Positions 1 through 9,561 of a DNA stretch of 64,000 nucleotides are shown one piece after another (the stretch's first letter is position 1; each line of letters begins with the position of its first letter). The notes beneath the pieces are model-generated. The model worked only from the letters and a program-made list of their open reading frames with translations. It was not told the DNA's origin and made no database searches. The translations under genes and the position numbers were made by a program. The stretch comes from Fluviispira vulneris (GTDB lineage: Bacteria > Bdellovibrionota_B > Oligoflexia > Silvanigrellales > Silvanigrellaceae). The stretch lies in contig NZ_JACRSE010000002.1 in assembly GCF_014281055.1 (NCBI RefSeq), forward strand, positions 558,001 through 622,000. Direction: 5' to 3'.

Positions 1-32
1 ACAAATCTTTAATTAATTTGTGCTTCATCCCC

Positions 33-61
33 TTGCACTCTTAACTCGCCTCAAATATGAT
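33..61 (+). promoter_or_regulatory. Sigma-70-type promoter of the porin gene
   Basis: TTGCAC at 33-38 and TATGAT at 56-61 are separated by exactly 17 bases, close to the sigma-70 consensus. The site lies about 75 bases upstream of the porin start codon, leaving an untranslated leader with a GGAGG ribosome binding site at 127-131. This is read from sequence only. Confidence 0.55.
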
Positions 62-137
62 CACCAAAGAAATAAAGTTACATAGTTTTTCGTTAGTGTA
101 GTTAATGTTTTTAATGTTACCTTATTGGAGGATTTAC

Positions 138-1445
138 ATGAAAAGCTTTCTCAGAACGATTTCTTTTGTTTCTCTTCTTTCGGTTCCTACTCTTGCATTT
201 GGGCAAAGCCCAACAGATATGTCGAATTTCTCTTTTCGCTTAAAGTTACAAACACGTTTTGATTTGACAGATAGTTATAGGACAAATCAAGGCGATATCT
301 TTGGAACAACAGCTCGTACTGGATTAAATTATAATTATAAAAATGTTTTTGGTATAATCGAATTTCAAGGTGGTTCTGCTACGGATGCAACAACTTCTTC
401 TTCTTCCTCTACTACAAATGGGCAACAAGAATTGTTCGTTGTTAGACGTGCCCATGTAGGTCTAGATATATTTAATACTGAAATGGGTAAAATATCTTTT
501 GTAATAGGCCGTGATCACAATACGGCATCAATCGTTTATGCGCCAGATGCATTTGCGAATTTAATTGCGACGAATATTGACAATATGTCTGCATCAAATA
601 GCCAAGATGGGATTGCGTTACGTTACGCTGGAAAATTTGGATTTGGTGATGTTAAAGCACAAATTGGTTACTACAATAACTTCCCAGTAACCATTTTGAG
701 TGGTGGTGGCACTGGAGCAACATCTCAAACAAATCCATTCGGTACGTCTTCAAAGGGTGTAGGTGATGCAACTTATAACTCCCAATCTAAATCGGGATCG
801 AGAGCATTTGCGGGCCAGATTGGCGTAAATGCCAATGCCGGAGATGGTGTTGTCGAGGCACGCGCTTTTTATAGCATGCAAGCCAATGCAGTGACTAAAA
901 CGAGTGCAACTGTATCGAGTAATGAAGCAGCTGATTTAAGTAACGTTGAAGCCTCTCTCGGATATAATTACAAGGGTGGTATGTTGAAAGGAGGGCTTTG
1001 GGCTCAATCCTTTTCCGTAGGTAGAACACAAACTGCTAATGGCACTATCACTTCAAACAGCATCACTTATGTGGATGGTGCAACAGACGATTCATTCACT
1101 GCAACTGTTGTAGGGCTTGGTGTCACAGGTACGAGCGATCTTTTTGGTCTAAATAACTTGATCACCAGTGGAGATAAACTCACATATGGCTTAGGTTATC
1201 AAATGGTGCAGGGACATAACTTTACGAATTCAGGTGCGTCGAGTGTGGGGGTAACTGCTTTTACCAACCAAGTTTCGGCTTTGAATTTTTATAATATAGC
1301 GGCGGGTTATGCTCAAGGGGCTTATTCCCTTGAATTGAACTATGTTGGGGTAAATTCAGATAGACCAATATATGCTGACAAAGACGGAAGTTTAAATAAG
1401 GACTCTGCATATTTGATTTATTTAGTCGCTACAATAGTCTTGTAA
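138..1445 (+). CDS. Outer-membrane porin-like beta-barrel protein
   Basis: The protein (435 residues) begins with a signal peptide (MKSFLRTISFVSLLSVPTLA, cleavage probably after AFG) and continues as alternating short strands rich in Gly, Ser, Thr, Asn and aromatics, the pattern of a porin barrel. The segment FVIGRDHNTASIVYAPDAF and the repeated GxxxYNY-type strands resemble Gram-negative trimeric porins. The last residues (LIYLVATIVL) are hydrophobic and strand-like, although they do not end in the classical Phe. I start at 138 rather than an upstream in-frame ATG at 105 because GGAGG sits seven bases before it and the signal peptide then begins at once. It is a single-gene unit closed by a strong hairpin. 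The transported solute cannot be told; a phosphate- or sugar-selective porin is possible. Confidence 0.7.
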   Translation: MKSFLRTISFVSLLSVPTLAFGQSPTDMSNFSFRLKLQTRFDLTDSYRTNQGDIFGTTARTGLNYNYKNVFGIIEFQGGSATDATTSSSSSTTNGQQELFVVRRAHVGLDIFNTEMGKISFVIGRDHNTASIVYAPDAFANLIATNIDNMSASNSQDGIALRYAGKFGFGDVKAQIGYYNNFPVTILSGGGTGATSQTNPFGTSSKGVGDATYNSQSKSGSRAFAGQIGVNANAGDGVVEARAFYSMQANAVTKTSATVSSNEAADLSNVEASLGYNYKGGMLKGGLWAQSFSVGRTQTANGTITSNSITYVDGATDDSFTATVVGLGVTGTSDLFGLNNLITSGDKLTYGLGYQMVQGHNFTNSGASSVGVTAFTNQVSALNFYNIAAGYAQGAYSLELNYVGVNSDRPIYADKDGSLNKDSAYLIYLVATIVL

Positions 1446-1479
1446 ATTTAATTAAAAGATAGATTTCTATCGTAATACA

Positions 1480-1512
1480 GTATAAAAGCGAGGCAGTCCC
1501 TCGCTTTTATAC
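1480..1512. terminator. Bidirectional hairpin between porin and SIS deaminase
   Basis: A perfect 14-bp stem (GTATAAAAGCGAGG with its complement) encloses a five-base loop. It lies between the convergent porin and nagB-II-like genes. A short T tract follows on each strand, so it can stop transcription from both sides. Confidence 0.8.
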
Positions 1513-1591
1513 TTTAAAATATTTAAAGAAGAGAATAAGAATATATTTAATTTGGCGCTGATTAAGAAAGCAGTAATAATAGTATTAACCG

Positions 1592-2650
1592 TTAACGGGT
1601 ATTTGTTACTTTCGTTAAGTTAGTTGGATTGTCCGGATCTCGTCCACGAGCAATAGCAAGTTTTGCTGCAAAAGGATAAAAAGTGTGAATAAGAGAAATA
1701 CAATCACACAAAGGATAAATTGAATTTGCAGTTGGCATTAATATTGGTTGATTTTTTAAATTCAAATCAGAAAAATTAAGAATATTATGAGCTCCACAGA
1801 TAATCATCTGCGCATTTTTTTCGTCAATTTTCTTTATCAGATCAAGCATAGTTTGATAAGTAGCATCTTTTTGTAGAAAAATGAGGACTGGATAATCTTT
1901 TTGAATAAGTTCAAAGGGGCCATGCAATACCTCTGCTCCACTGAATGCTTCAGCGTGTAGACCACACGTTTCCTTAAGTTTTAAAGCGGCTTCCATTGCA
2001 ATTGGAAAGCCATAGCCACGACCAATTACCAAAATATTTTGTGCTGATTTGAATTTTTCAATCGCTGGCTCTATTAAATAATTTTTCTTGGTATTTAAAA
2101 TTGTGGGCAAATCTTTTAGATACTGTTTTAGTTCTCCATTGAAAGTCCATTCAGCGATAAATTGAACGATACGGACAAGGGAGGCAATATAACTTTTTGT
2201 TGCAGCAACAGATTTTTCTTTATCAGCGAGTAAAGGAATATTAAATTCACTTGCCTTAGCTAATGGAGTATTTTCCTCGTTAATAAACGATAACGTAACA
2301 GCTCCATGTTGTCTCGCATAAGACAGGCTTTCAATTAGATCTTCGCTTTTTCCAGATTGTGAAATGCAAATAATGAGTGCATTTTTGTAGTTTAATTTAG
2401 CTTTATAAAGTGTGTGTACTGAAGGAGAAATTGTAGAAGTCAATATTCCCAAATGTGTTTCAAATGCATATTTTGCAAAAGAAGCAGCGTGATCGGAACT
2501 GCCACGAGCTATTGTTGCAATAAAAGGAGGAGGTTCTTTTTTTAATCTGCTAACAATAGCAGAAAAAATCTCAAGGTTTGCTTTCAATTGCTTCTCAATT
2601 ATTTTAGATGATTCTTGAACCTCTGATTCCATTAAGGTTACTTGACTCAT
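1592..2650 (-). CDS. Tandem-SIS sugar-phosphate deaminase/isomerase, probably glucosamine-6-phosphate deaminase (NagB-II type)
   Basis: Two SIS domains fill the protein (352 residues). The first holds IARGSSDHAA and the phosphosugar-binding ISQSGKSEDLI near residues 48 and 96. The second has VIGRGYGFPIAMEAALKLKE and EVLHGPFELI, which match the isomerase half of GlmS. There is no N-terminal glutaminase domain, so it cannot be a full GlmS. Families with this layout are NagB-II (glucosamine-6-phosphate to fructose-6-phosphate plus ammonia), AgaS and FrlB. The window also carries nagK, nagA and a FucP-type carrier but no classical NagB, so NagB-II is the best reading. It is the last gene of a leftward dsbD-sohB-nagB-II run, with only 11 bases to sohB. 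The substrate is inferred. Confidence 0.75.
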   Translation of the reverse strand: MSQVTLMESEVQESSKIIEKQLKANLEIFSAIVSRLKKEPPPFIATIARGSSDHAASFAKYAFETHLGILTSTISPSVHTLYKAKLNYKNALIICISQSGKSEDLIESLSYARQHGAVTLSFINEENTPLAKASEFNIPLLADKEKSVAATKSYIASLVRIVQFIAEWTFNGELKQYLKDLPTILNTKKNYLIEPAIEKFKSAQNILVIGRGYGFPIAMEAALKLKETCGLHAEAFSGAEVLHGPFELIQKDYPVLIFLQKDATYQTMLDLIKKIDEKNAQMIICGAHNILNFSDLNLKNQPILMPTANSIYPLCDCISLIHTFYPFAAKLAIARGRDPDNPTNLTKVTNTR

Positions 2651-2661
2651 GATTTCTCCTG

Positions 2662-3714
2662 TTACATTAAAAGAGGATATTTTTGTTCATTTTTCGTTGT
2701 ACATTTCTCCATGATTAACGAAACAAGAGCTGCTGCAGTCCCTGTCAGTTTATCTTTGAAAGATTCTTTTTTTGGTGTAAAAATATGATAAATGTCATAG
2801 TTCTGACTCGCTTCAAGTAAATAATCGTCGCTTGTCTTTATTTCATCGACTAATTTTAACTCTAGAGCTTTCAATCCATACCAATATTCACCGGTTGCAA
2901 CGGAACTTAAATCTAAATTGTCTCTATACTTTTTAATATGATTTTTAAAAAGTTCGTGTGTATCTTCAAGTTGTTCTTGAAACTTTGCCTTACCTTTTTC
3001 AGTGATTTCACCAAGTGGGGTCAATGTTCTTTTATATTCACCCGCAGTCATTTCGAGATAATCAATGTCATTTTTTTTAAGCAATTTATTTAAGTTTGGT
3101 AAACTCGCTACAACGCCTATCGAGCCAATAATTGCAAAAGGTGCAGATATAATTTTGTCGGCAAGACAAGCCATCATATAGCCGCCACTCGCTGCGACTT
3201 TATCGACACAGATAGTTAATGGAATCTTTTTTTCTCGAATGCGAGCAAGTTGGGATGCCGCCAAACCATATGAGTGAACCATACCGCCAGGACTTTCAAG
3301 ACGTATAAGAATTTCATCAACTGGTCGAGCTACTTGTAGAAGAGCAGTGATTTGTTCCCTTAAAGCTGTGACTGCACTTGCAGCAATATCTCCATTGAAG
3401 TCGAGAACAAATATATTTTTATCTCTTTCTGCAGGAGGTGATTTTTTATCTGCTTTCTTTTTTAATTTATTCTCTTCTTTCTCTTTTTTTTCAATTATTT
3501 TTAGCTCAGATGATGTTAAAACTTCATGCAATATTTTGTTTTTGTTTTCCGCGAAAATTTCGTTTATTTTCTTAATATTTATTTTTATATTATTATTTAA
3601 TTTATTCTTTTTTAAAGAAATAAGAGCAATAATTCCAAAAAATAGAAGGAATAAACCAATGACCCCAAGACCAGCAAGAGTTAATTGAAACCATGAAAAG
3701 AAACTGTTTGACAT
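2662..3714 (-). CDS. sohB: SohB-type inner-membrane serine protease (S49)
   Basis: A signal-peptide-peptidase-family protease of 350 residues, close to E. coli SohB in length. One membrane segment (residues about 9-34) is followed by a Lys/Glu-rich linker and then the S49 domain starting at FVLDFNGDIAASAV. The nucleophile serine is in KVAASGGYM (about residue 176) and the general-base lysine in GEYKRTLTP (about residue 228), so the Ser-Lys dyad is intact. The family degrades membrane peptides in the periplasm. It lies between dsbD (16 bases upstream) and the SIS deaminase in one apparent transcript, which hints at envelope protein quality control, though the deaminase does not share that role. 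Confidence 0.88.
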   Translation of the reverse strand: MSNSFFSWFQLTLAGLGVIGLFLLFFGIIALISLKKNKLNNNIKINIKKINEIFAENKNKILHEVLTSSELKIIEKKEKEENKLKKKADKKSPPAERDKNIFVLDFNGDIAASAVTALREQITALLQVARPVDEILIRLESPGGMVHSYGLAASQLARIREKKIPLTICVDKVAASGGYMMACLADKIISAPFAIIGSIGVVASLPNLNKLLKKNDIDYLEMTAGEYKRTLTPLGEITEKGKAKFQEQLEDTHELFKNHIKKYRDNLDLSSVATGEYWYGLKALELKLVDEIKTSDDYLLEASQNYDIYHIFTPKKESFKDKLTGTAAALVSLIMEKCTTKNEQKYPLLM

Positions 3715-3730
3715 TATTTACCCTCAGTTT

Positions 3731-5686
3731 TTAATTGTTGTCCGAAACATTTTTTGCAGAATTTATTAATTTTTGTGTTGAGATAAGACCTTGATATAAA
3801 ACATCAGGAATTTCATCAAACGATGAATTGCTTTTGAAAAAACCATATGCTGGTAAACCTGCAACTCCCCAACGATTGATTAAGACTTGCAGGTCATCTG
3901 GACTCTGAGTGAAATCCAGTTGGACGGCTATAAAATTTTTATTGATAATTTCAATGAGTTCTTTGTCTTTCCAAGTTGTTTCTTTCATTTCAAGACAGGC
4001 AGTGCACCAATCAGCCCAGACATCAAAAAGAATGGGTTTGTTTGTTTGCATTGCAAGTTTTTTGGCTTCATTAAAATTATAAAGCCAATTAATCCCAGAG
4101 CCTTGTACAATTGCTGATTCTATTTTTTTGCTTTTATTTTGAATAAAACTATTTGTTGTAAGTAACGTAAGCCACAAAGCGAGAATTGTACAACTTATGA
4201 TTAATGCAATTTTTGCTAATTTTCCAATAATGTTTGGTTTAATAAATAATAGGCAAAACACAATAGAAAGTAATAGTAAAATAATAACAATTAAAATATT
4301 GGGTTCAGCATAGAAATTTTGAATATATATTGTATTTTGTAGAAAACTTCGTAGGTAATAGAAAGAAAGTGCAAACATAAGTGAGGCAAAAAATATTTTT
4401 GTGAAATTGATAAGCTTAGGGAAACGAGGTAGTTTTAAAAACTTTTGGCCAAAAACCCCCAGAAAAATATATGGAATGCCAAAGCCAAGTGCAAAAAAGA
4501 ACATATAAGTAAAACCTGTAATAGGATTTTTATTTTGGGCTATCAGCACCAATATCATACTGAGCACAGGTCCGGTACAAGGAGCTGATATGAGACCAGA
4601 AACTGCACCCATTGTGCCGACAGCGACACGAGGATATTTGTCTGCTAAGGGGACTTTATGCGCTAAGTTTTGTAAAAGGCTGAGATTGAAAAGTCCCAGC
4701 ATGGAAAGTCCAAGAATAAACATAATGGCTGCAATAAAAATATTGAGCACTGGGTTGGCTAATTGCGCGCCAAAAATATTTCCAGTCATGCCAGCAAATA
4801 CACCCAAAAGCGAATAAGTTATAACCATGCCTCCCACATAGATTGAGGGAAGGGTTATAGCATGAAATTTTTTCTTTTTACCTTTTTGTGTACCAAATTG
4901 AGATAAAACATTAAGAGTAATAGGTATCATAGGGTAAACACAGGGAGTTAAATTCATAAGCAATCCTGCTATAAATAACGCAGGAAATAGAATAAAACTT
5001 CCCATGCTCAGAGCCTGTTGAATTTTTAGAGCGAGGCTATCATTTAAATAAGTAATATTTTCTGTTGATAAGTTTCTGAGATCTTTTTTTTCTTCAGAAT
5101 AAAAGTTTTCTTGCGTTTTTATGACAGATTTATTGTCCATAGGTTTAAAATAAAGTTCATCTTTTAATTCTTCAGCTATGCTATTGCCATTTACAGGTAA
5201 AATAAGTTTTGTTGGTACTAAGCAAATAGAATCGGAACAGGATTGCAGCATGATTTCTATTTTATCATTGTGAGAAAATGCTCGATAGTTCTTTAGTGTA
5301 AAGACAGTTCCTGATTCAAATACATTTTTACTTTTTTTATAAAAAGGATCTTTATAAACCTTTGAGGGTTTATTTGTAGAATAAGAAATTTCGTAAGGTA
5401 GATTGTCTTTTGAAATAACTAAAAATTTAAGTTTATCTTCATAGATTTTAAAATTATTCACAGTTTTTAGTGAAATTTGAAGATTTTTATTGTCGTGATT
5501 TTCTCCGCGAAAAATTTGGAAAAAGACAACCTCAGTGATTTTGATGTTTGAGTTTTCATTAGGTGCTTTATATTGAGAAAATGTTTTATTTGCATAGGAG
5601 TTTTGACTACAAAATAGTAAAATAAATGCGTAAATTAGATACACTATTGGGCGCTTAGTTATATTTATAAAATTATTTTTAGTCAC
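3731..5686 (-). CDS. dsbD: Thiol:disulfide interchange protein DsbD
   Basis: This protein passes electrons from cytoplasmic thioredoxin to periplasmic DsbC-like partners. All three modules are present in 651 residues. After a signal peptide comes a DsbD-alpha domain with the cysteine pair in QSCSDSICLVP (about 146-152). The eight-helix membrane domain carries its two cysteines in LTPCVYPMIP and SAPCTGPVLS. A C-terminal thioredoxin fold has DVWADWCTACLEMK (CxxC, about 562). Length and order match E. coli DsbD. The start is GTG with GAGG six bases upstream. It leads the operon with sohB and nagB-II and is divergent from gpmI-mazG. Confidence 0.93.
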   Translation of the reverse strand: MTKNNFINITKRPIVYLIYAFILLFCSQNSYANKTFSQYKAPNENSNIKITEVVFFQIFRGENHDNKNLQISLKTVNNFKIYEDKLKFLVISKDNLPYEISYSTNKPSKVYKDPFYKKSKNVFESGTVFTLKNYRAFSHNDKIEIMLQSCSDSICLVPTKLILPVNGNSIAEELKDELYFKPMDNKSVIKTQENFYSEEKKDLRNLSTENITYLNDSLALKIQQALSMGSFILFPALFIAGLLMNLTPCVYPMIPITLNVLSQFGTQKGKKKKFHAITLPSIYVGGMVITYSLLGVFAGMTGNIFGAQLANPVLNIFIAAIMFILGLSMLGLFNLSLLQNLAHKVPLADKYPRVAVGTMGAVSGLISAPCTGPVLSMILVLIAQNKNPITGFTYMFFFALGFGIPYIFLGVFGQKFLKLPRFPKLINFTKIFFASLMFALSFYYLRSFLQNTIYIQNFYAEPNILIVIILLLLSIVFCLLFIKPNIIGKLAKIALIISCTILALWLTLLTTNSFIQNKSKKIESAIVQGSGINWLYNFNEAKKLAMQTNKPILFDVWADWCTACLEMKETTWKDKELIEIINKNFIAVQLDFTQSPDDLQVLINRWGVAGLPAYGFFKSNSSFDEIPDVLYQGLISTQKLINSAKNVSDNN

Positions 5687-5712
5687 GTAAAGCCTCAGTT
5701 CCTTTTCTTAAA

Positions 5713-5741
5713 TTGACCAAATGCAATTGCATGAGTAGATT
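5713..5741 (+). promoter_or_regulatory. Candidate promoter of gpmI-mazG
   Basis: TTGACC and TAGATT with a 17-base spacer lie in the 108-base gap between the divergent dsbD and gpmI-mazG genes, about 55 bases before the gpmI start. The spacer holds the palindrome ATGCAATTGCAT, a possible operator. Sequence reading only; positions could be off by a base. Confidence 0.4.
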
Positions 5742-5794
5742 GACCTCGTCCTTCGTAAATTTAAAGCGAAGATTAACATTGGAGCAAGTTAATT

Positions 5795-8473
5795 ATGAGT
5801 CTTTCAAATTCTTTTAAATTAAAGCGTATTTTAAAACCACAAAACAATACTAAAGTTCTTACTATTGTAATGGATGGAGTGGGATATACCAATCCAAATA
5901 CGAATTTAACGGCAGAGCTGGCAAAAAATCAGGGGATTTTGCCTTCTGAGGCCTTTTCTACCGGCAATGCAGTAAATGCGGCTTACACTCCAAATTTAAA
6001 TCGCCTCATTGCAAGTTCATTGTTTCGCACCATAAAAGCACACGGCACTTCTGTAGGTTTACCAAGTGATGATGACATGGGCAACAGTGAGGTGGGGCAT
6101 AATGCGCTCGGTGCTGGAAGAGTTTTTGCTCAAGGTGCAAAACTTGTAAATTCTGCAATAGAGTCAGGCAATTTATTTTCAGGCAATGCTTGGAAAGAAA
6201 TTGTTGCTCGCACTGAACTCAAAGATGGAGCGAAAACTTTACATTTGTGTGGTCTCTTTTCAGATGGGAATGTTCATAGTCATATTGATCATCTCTTTGC
6301 TCTTATTATTGGTGCAAAGAAAGAAGGCATCAAAAAGGTTCGATTGCATCTTTTACTAGATGGTAGAGATGTGGGTCCATTAACTGCAACATCTTATATT
6401 GACAAGCTTGAAAACTTTTTAGGGACGATGAATTCAAATGAATTTAGTTGTCTTGTTGCTTCGGGAGGAGGACGTACTTTTGTCACTATGGATCGTTATG
6501 AAAGTGATTGGAGTATTGTTGAGCGTGGTTATAACGCGCACGTATTAGGAGAAGCGCGGTACTTTAAATCTATTCGTGAAGCCGTTGAGATTTTACGTGA
6601 GGAGAAAAATTACTACGATCAAGATTTGCCTCCATTTGTATTAGAAAATAATGGTAAACCTATTGGGACAGTTGAAGATGGCGATAGTTTTATTTTCTTC
6701 AATTTTAGAGGAGATCGAGCTATTGAAATCACGCGCGCATTAACCGAAGAAAACTTTTCTGCTTTTCCAAGGAAAAGATTTCCTAAAGTTCATTATGCTG
6801 GAATGATGCAATATGATGGTGATCTCAAATTACCTGAAATATTTTTGGTCACTCCACCAGCCATTGATCAAACAATGACGGAACTTTTGTGCAATGCAGG
6901 TGTGAAACAATTTGCTTGTAGTGAAACGCAAAAATATGGTCATGTTACTTATTTTTGGAATGGAAACCGCAGTGGGAAATTCAATGCAGATCTTGAAAAC
7001 TATGTAGAAATTGCTTCAGATCAAAGTCCTTTTCAAGAGCGGCCATGGATGAAATCAGCAGAAATTGCGGATGAAACAATAAAACAAATGCATAATAATT
7101 CATTTGAAATTGGTCGTATTAATTTTGCCAATGGTGATATGGTAGGGCATTCGGGTGATTTTGCTGCAGCTGTTCTTTCTGTAGCTGCTGTTGATTTAGC
7201 CTTAGGTAGAATCATGAAAGCAGCTAAAGAAACAAATACAATTTTAATTGTAACTGCTGACCATGGAAATGCAGATGAAATGTTTGAAGTCGATAAAAAA
7301 ACAAAAAAAGTTGTTTTTGACAAAAATGGTTTTCCTAAGGTTAAAACAAGTCATACTCTAGCACCAGTACCTCTTGCTATTTATAATACTGAAATTCTTG
7401 GGCGAAATATTGAATTAAAAGAAAACTTAGCAAATGCAGGATTATCTAATATTGCTGCAACAGTTCTTGAATTGGCTGGATTTGAAAGCCCTTCTTTTTA
7501 TGATCCTTCGCTGATTTCATTTTCCGAAAAAAAAAAATTAGTAATACATAATATCGATAAAATTTTTGCTGAAGAAAATCCTGCTGAGCGTTATGCATTG
7601 GCAAAATCTGCTTTAGAATTTGCTGATACAATTGCAAAATTGCGGTCAGAGGATGGTTGCCCATGGGATCGGGAACAAACGTTTTCTTCATTGCAAAAAT
7701 ATATGATTGAAGAAGCATATGAAGCTGTGGAATCTTCTCAAAATGTTATAGAAAATAATAATGAAAGTATTCAGAATTTTTGTTCTGAATTAGGTGATGT
7801 TTTATTACAAATATTTTTAAATTCACAAATTGCTCAAGAAAAAAAGTATTTTAATATTAGAAATGTTTTTGAAAATGTAAATAAAAAAATGATTTCACGT
7901 CATCCTCATGTTTTTCAAAAGGGGAATGAAAAGTTATCAAATGCGAGTGAGGTTATTTCTCTTTGGGATAAAATTAAAGAATCAGAAAAATCTAAAAATC
8001 AAGATCAAATAAAAGATCAAAAATTTTCACTACTAAAAAAAGCAATTAAGAAAAAATCATTACCAACATTAAATTTTGGTACTGAAATATCAAAATCAGC
8101 CTGGAAAATTGGTTTTAGTTGGCAAACTTTACAAGAAGTTTTTCAAGATGTTGTGTCTGAAGTTAAGGAACTTGAAGATGAGATTCTCGAAAAAGATTTC
8201 AATATTGAAAAAGTTATTGATGAACTAGGTGATGTCGTTTACGCTCTCTGTAATCTTGTGAATTTTATTAAAGAAACAAGAAGTGATGCTGTTACAATTG
8301 ATTTCGATTTGATCGCTCGTGCATCATTTCAAAAATTTATAAATCGTTTCGATGAAATGGAAAATATTATGCTAGAGAATAAAACTCCACTTGATGAAGA
8401 GTCTGCGAAAAAACTGACTCTTGATCAATGGAATGAGCTTTGGAAAAAGGCAAAAAAAAGGCGTTATCGTTAA
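5795..8473 (+). CDS. gpmI-mazG: Fusion of cofactor-independent phosphoglycerate mutase (GpmI) and nucleotide pyrophosphohydrolase (MazG)
   Basis: An 892-residue protein with two enzymes joined. Residues about 20-575 are the alkaline-phosphatase-like mutase that interconverts 3- and 2-phosphoglycerate: VMDGVGY starts the metal site, DDDMGNSEVGHNALGAGR contains the phosphorylated serine (about 97), LLLDGRDVGP and VTADHGNADEM complete the metal ligands. Residues about 600-892 are MazG: SEDGCPWDREQTFSSLQ near 618, the acidic EEAYEAVES helix, then a second repeat with ELGDVVYALCN. MazG hydrolyses NTPs, including aberrant ones, to NMP and pyrophosphate. The reading frame is open throughout, with ordinary codon use, so this does not look like an assembly artefact. 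GGAG at 5781 precedes the ATG. Separate genes encode these in most bacteria. Confidence 0.93.
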   Translation: MSLSNSFKLKRILKPQNNTKVLTIVMDGVGYTNPNTNLTAELAKNQGILPSEAFSTGNAVNAAYTPNLNRLIASSLFRTIKAHGTSVGLPSDDDMGNSEVGHNALGAGRVFAQGAKLVNSAIESGNLFSGNAWKEIVARTELKDGAKTLHLCGLFSDGNVHSHIDHLFALIIGAKKEGIKKVRLHLLLDGRDVGPLTATSYIDKLENFLGTMNSNEFSCLVASGGGRTFVTMDRYESDWSIVERGYNAHVLGEARYFKSIREAVEILREEKNYYDQDLPPFVLENNGKPIGTVEDGDSFIFFNFRGDRAIEITRALTEENFSAFPRKRFPKVHYAGMMQYDGDLKLPEIFLVTPPAIDQTMTELLCNAGVKQFACSETQKYGHVTYFWNGNRSGKFNADLENYVEIASDQSPFQERPWMKSAEIADETIKQMHNNSFEIGRINFANGDMVGHSGDFAAAVLSVAAVDLALGRIMKAAKETNTILIVTADHGNADEMFEVDKKTKKVVFDKNGFPKVKTSHTLAPVPLAIYNTEILGRNIELKENLANAGLSNIAATVLELAGFESPSFYDPSLISFSEKKKLVIHNIDKIFAEENPAERYALAKSALEFADTIAKLRSEDGCPWDREQTFSSLQKYMIEEAYEAVESSQNVIENNNESIQNFCSELGDVLLQIFLNSQIAQEKKYFNIRNVFENVNKKMISRHPHVFQKGNEKLSNASEVISLWDKIKESEKSKNQDQIKDQKFSLLKKAIKKKSLPTLNFGTEISKSAWKIGFSWQTLQEVFQDVVSEVKELEDEILEKDFNIEKVIDELGDVVYALCNLVNFIKETRSDAVTIDFDLIARASFQKFINRFDEMENIMLENKTPLDEESAKKLTLDQWNELWKKAKKRRYR

Positions 8474-8550
8474 TAAGAACCCTTGCCAAAACCAAGGACT
8501 CGTAGCATGTTTATGTTTTGTTGCCTAAGACACTCTTAAAGGAATTTATT

Positions 8551-9534
8551 ATGGTATTAAAAAATTTGTTTGGAAAAAAAGATCAAACACAAAAACCTGT
8601 TCAATCCAACGTAAATCCAACTGAAAATCATGACGATGTGTCTTCTTCAGCACAACAAAATCAGCCGAATGAACCACAAGCGGCTTTGCATCTTGAAAAT
8701 GCAATGGTTGAAAATGCACGCAACGACACTCCAGAAACAAGAGCAAAAGTTTATCAAGAGCTTTTATTTTCAGATCTCTTATTATCACTTGCCGATCCCA
8801 ATCCAAATGAAACACAAGAGCAAACATCTGAAGATGGTAAACCAGAAGTCAATGTTGCTATTCTCTCAAATGCTCAAGGTATTCAATTTGCTGCAGCTTT
8901 TACGAGTGCTGCCGCAGCACGTCGCTGGCGTGCCGAAGGTGGTCAGTATGTATCCATTCGTGGGCAAGATGTCTTTAAACTGCTTGAACCAAGTCCAGCA
9001 GAAGTGATCGTGGTAAATCCAGGCAGTGCACCATTTGTCGTTTTGAATAAAGTCGATTACCGCCAGTTAGCAATGGGCATAGTCCCTCAATCACAGAAAA
9101 GTCCTGTCCAAGTAAACGTTGGCGCAGAACAAGATCAGCAACAGCAAGAAGGGATGCAATTGGCATTTCCTCAAGATGTATTTACAGACGAACAAAAGCA
9201 ACACACTTATCATATCCTTTCATCGATTGAAAAAGTTGAAGCAGCTGCTCTAGGAGCAATTCTTCCGCCCAATGCACCACAGGATTCTGGCTGGGTTAGA
9301 ACTGTCTTTTTAAGGATTATAGGTGTTGAAGAAACCCAAGAAGCTGTTCAGTCTTTTTGTTTAAAAGTACGTGAATCAATGCGGAGCAATAATGAGCTTT
9401 TCCAAGAAACTCAATTTGAAGTTGGGGTTATGCCCGATCCAAACTTCTGGCTAGCGATGCATCAAAATAATTTTATCTTGCTGGATAAAAATCCACCCAA
9501 AACTCCTGCTCAAGAAGAAACTGTTTCCGTTTGA
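8551..9534 (+). CDS. SseB-family protein
   Basis: Residues about 50-185 match the SseB N-terminal domain (VYQELLFSDLLLSLADPNP, then VAILSNAQGIQFAAAFTS and VVLNKVDYRQLAMG). Residues about 205-310 resemble the SseB C-terminal domain (HILSSIEKVEAAALGAILP, FLRIIGVEETQEAVQSFC). In E. coli SseB is tied to serine sensitivity; its biochemical role is not settled. The first 45 residues are a Gln/Asn-rich low-complexity tail. AAAGGA ten bases upstream supports the ATG at 8551 over an in-frame ATG 33 bases earlier. It lies between gpmI-mazG and kdsD on the same strand with gaps of 77 and 27 bases, so the three may be cotranscribed. Confidence 0.75.
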   Translation: MVLKNLFGKKDQTQKPVQSNVNPTENHDDVSSSAQQNQPNEPQAALHLENAMVENARNDTPETRAKVYQELLFSDLLLSLADPNPNETQEQTSEDGKPEVNVAILSNAQGIQFAAAFTSAAAARRWRAEGGQYVSIRGQDVFKLLEPSPAEVIVVNPGSAPFVVLNKVDYRQLAMGIVPQSQKSPVQVNVGAEQDQQQQEGMQLAFPQDVFTDEQKQHTYHILSSIEKVEAAALGAILPPNAPQDSGWVRTVFLRIIGVEETQEAVQSFCLKVRESMRSNNELFQETQFEVGVMPDPNFWLAMHQNNFILLDKNPPKTPAQEETVSV

Positions 9535-9561
9535 GTCTGAAGTTATATAAGGCTTTTATTT

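Noticed and set aside
1-21. ACAAAT/ATTTGT inverted repeat at the left edge
   Set aside because: Only 6 bp of A/T-rich pairing and the upstream gene is outside the window; too weak to call.
105-137. In-frame ATG upstream of the porin signal peptide
   Set aside because: GGAGG is placed for the ATG at 138 and the signal peptide begins there; the added residues do not belong.
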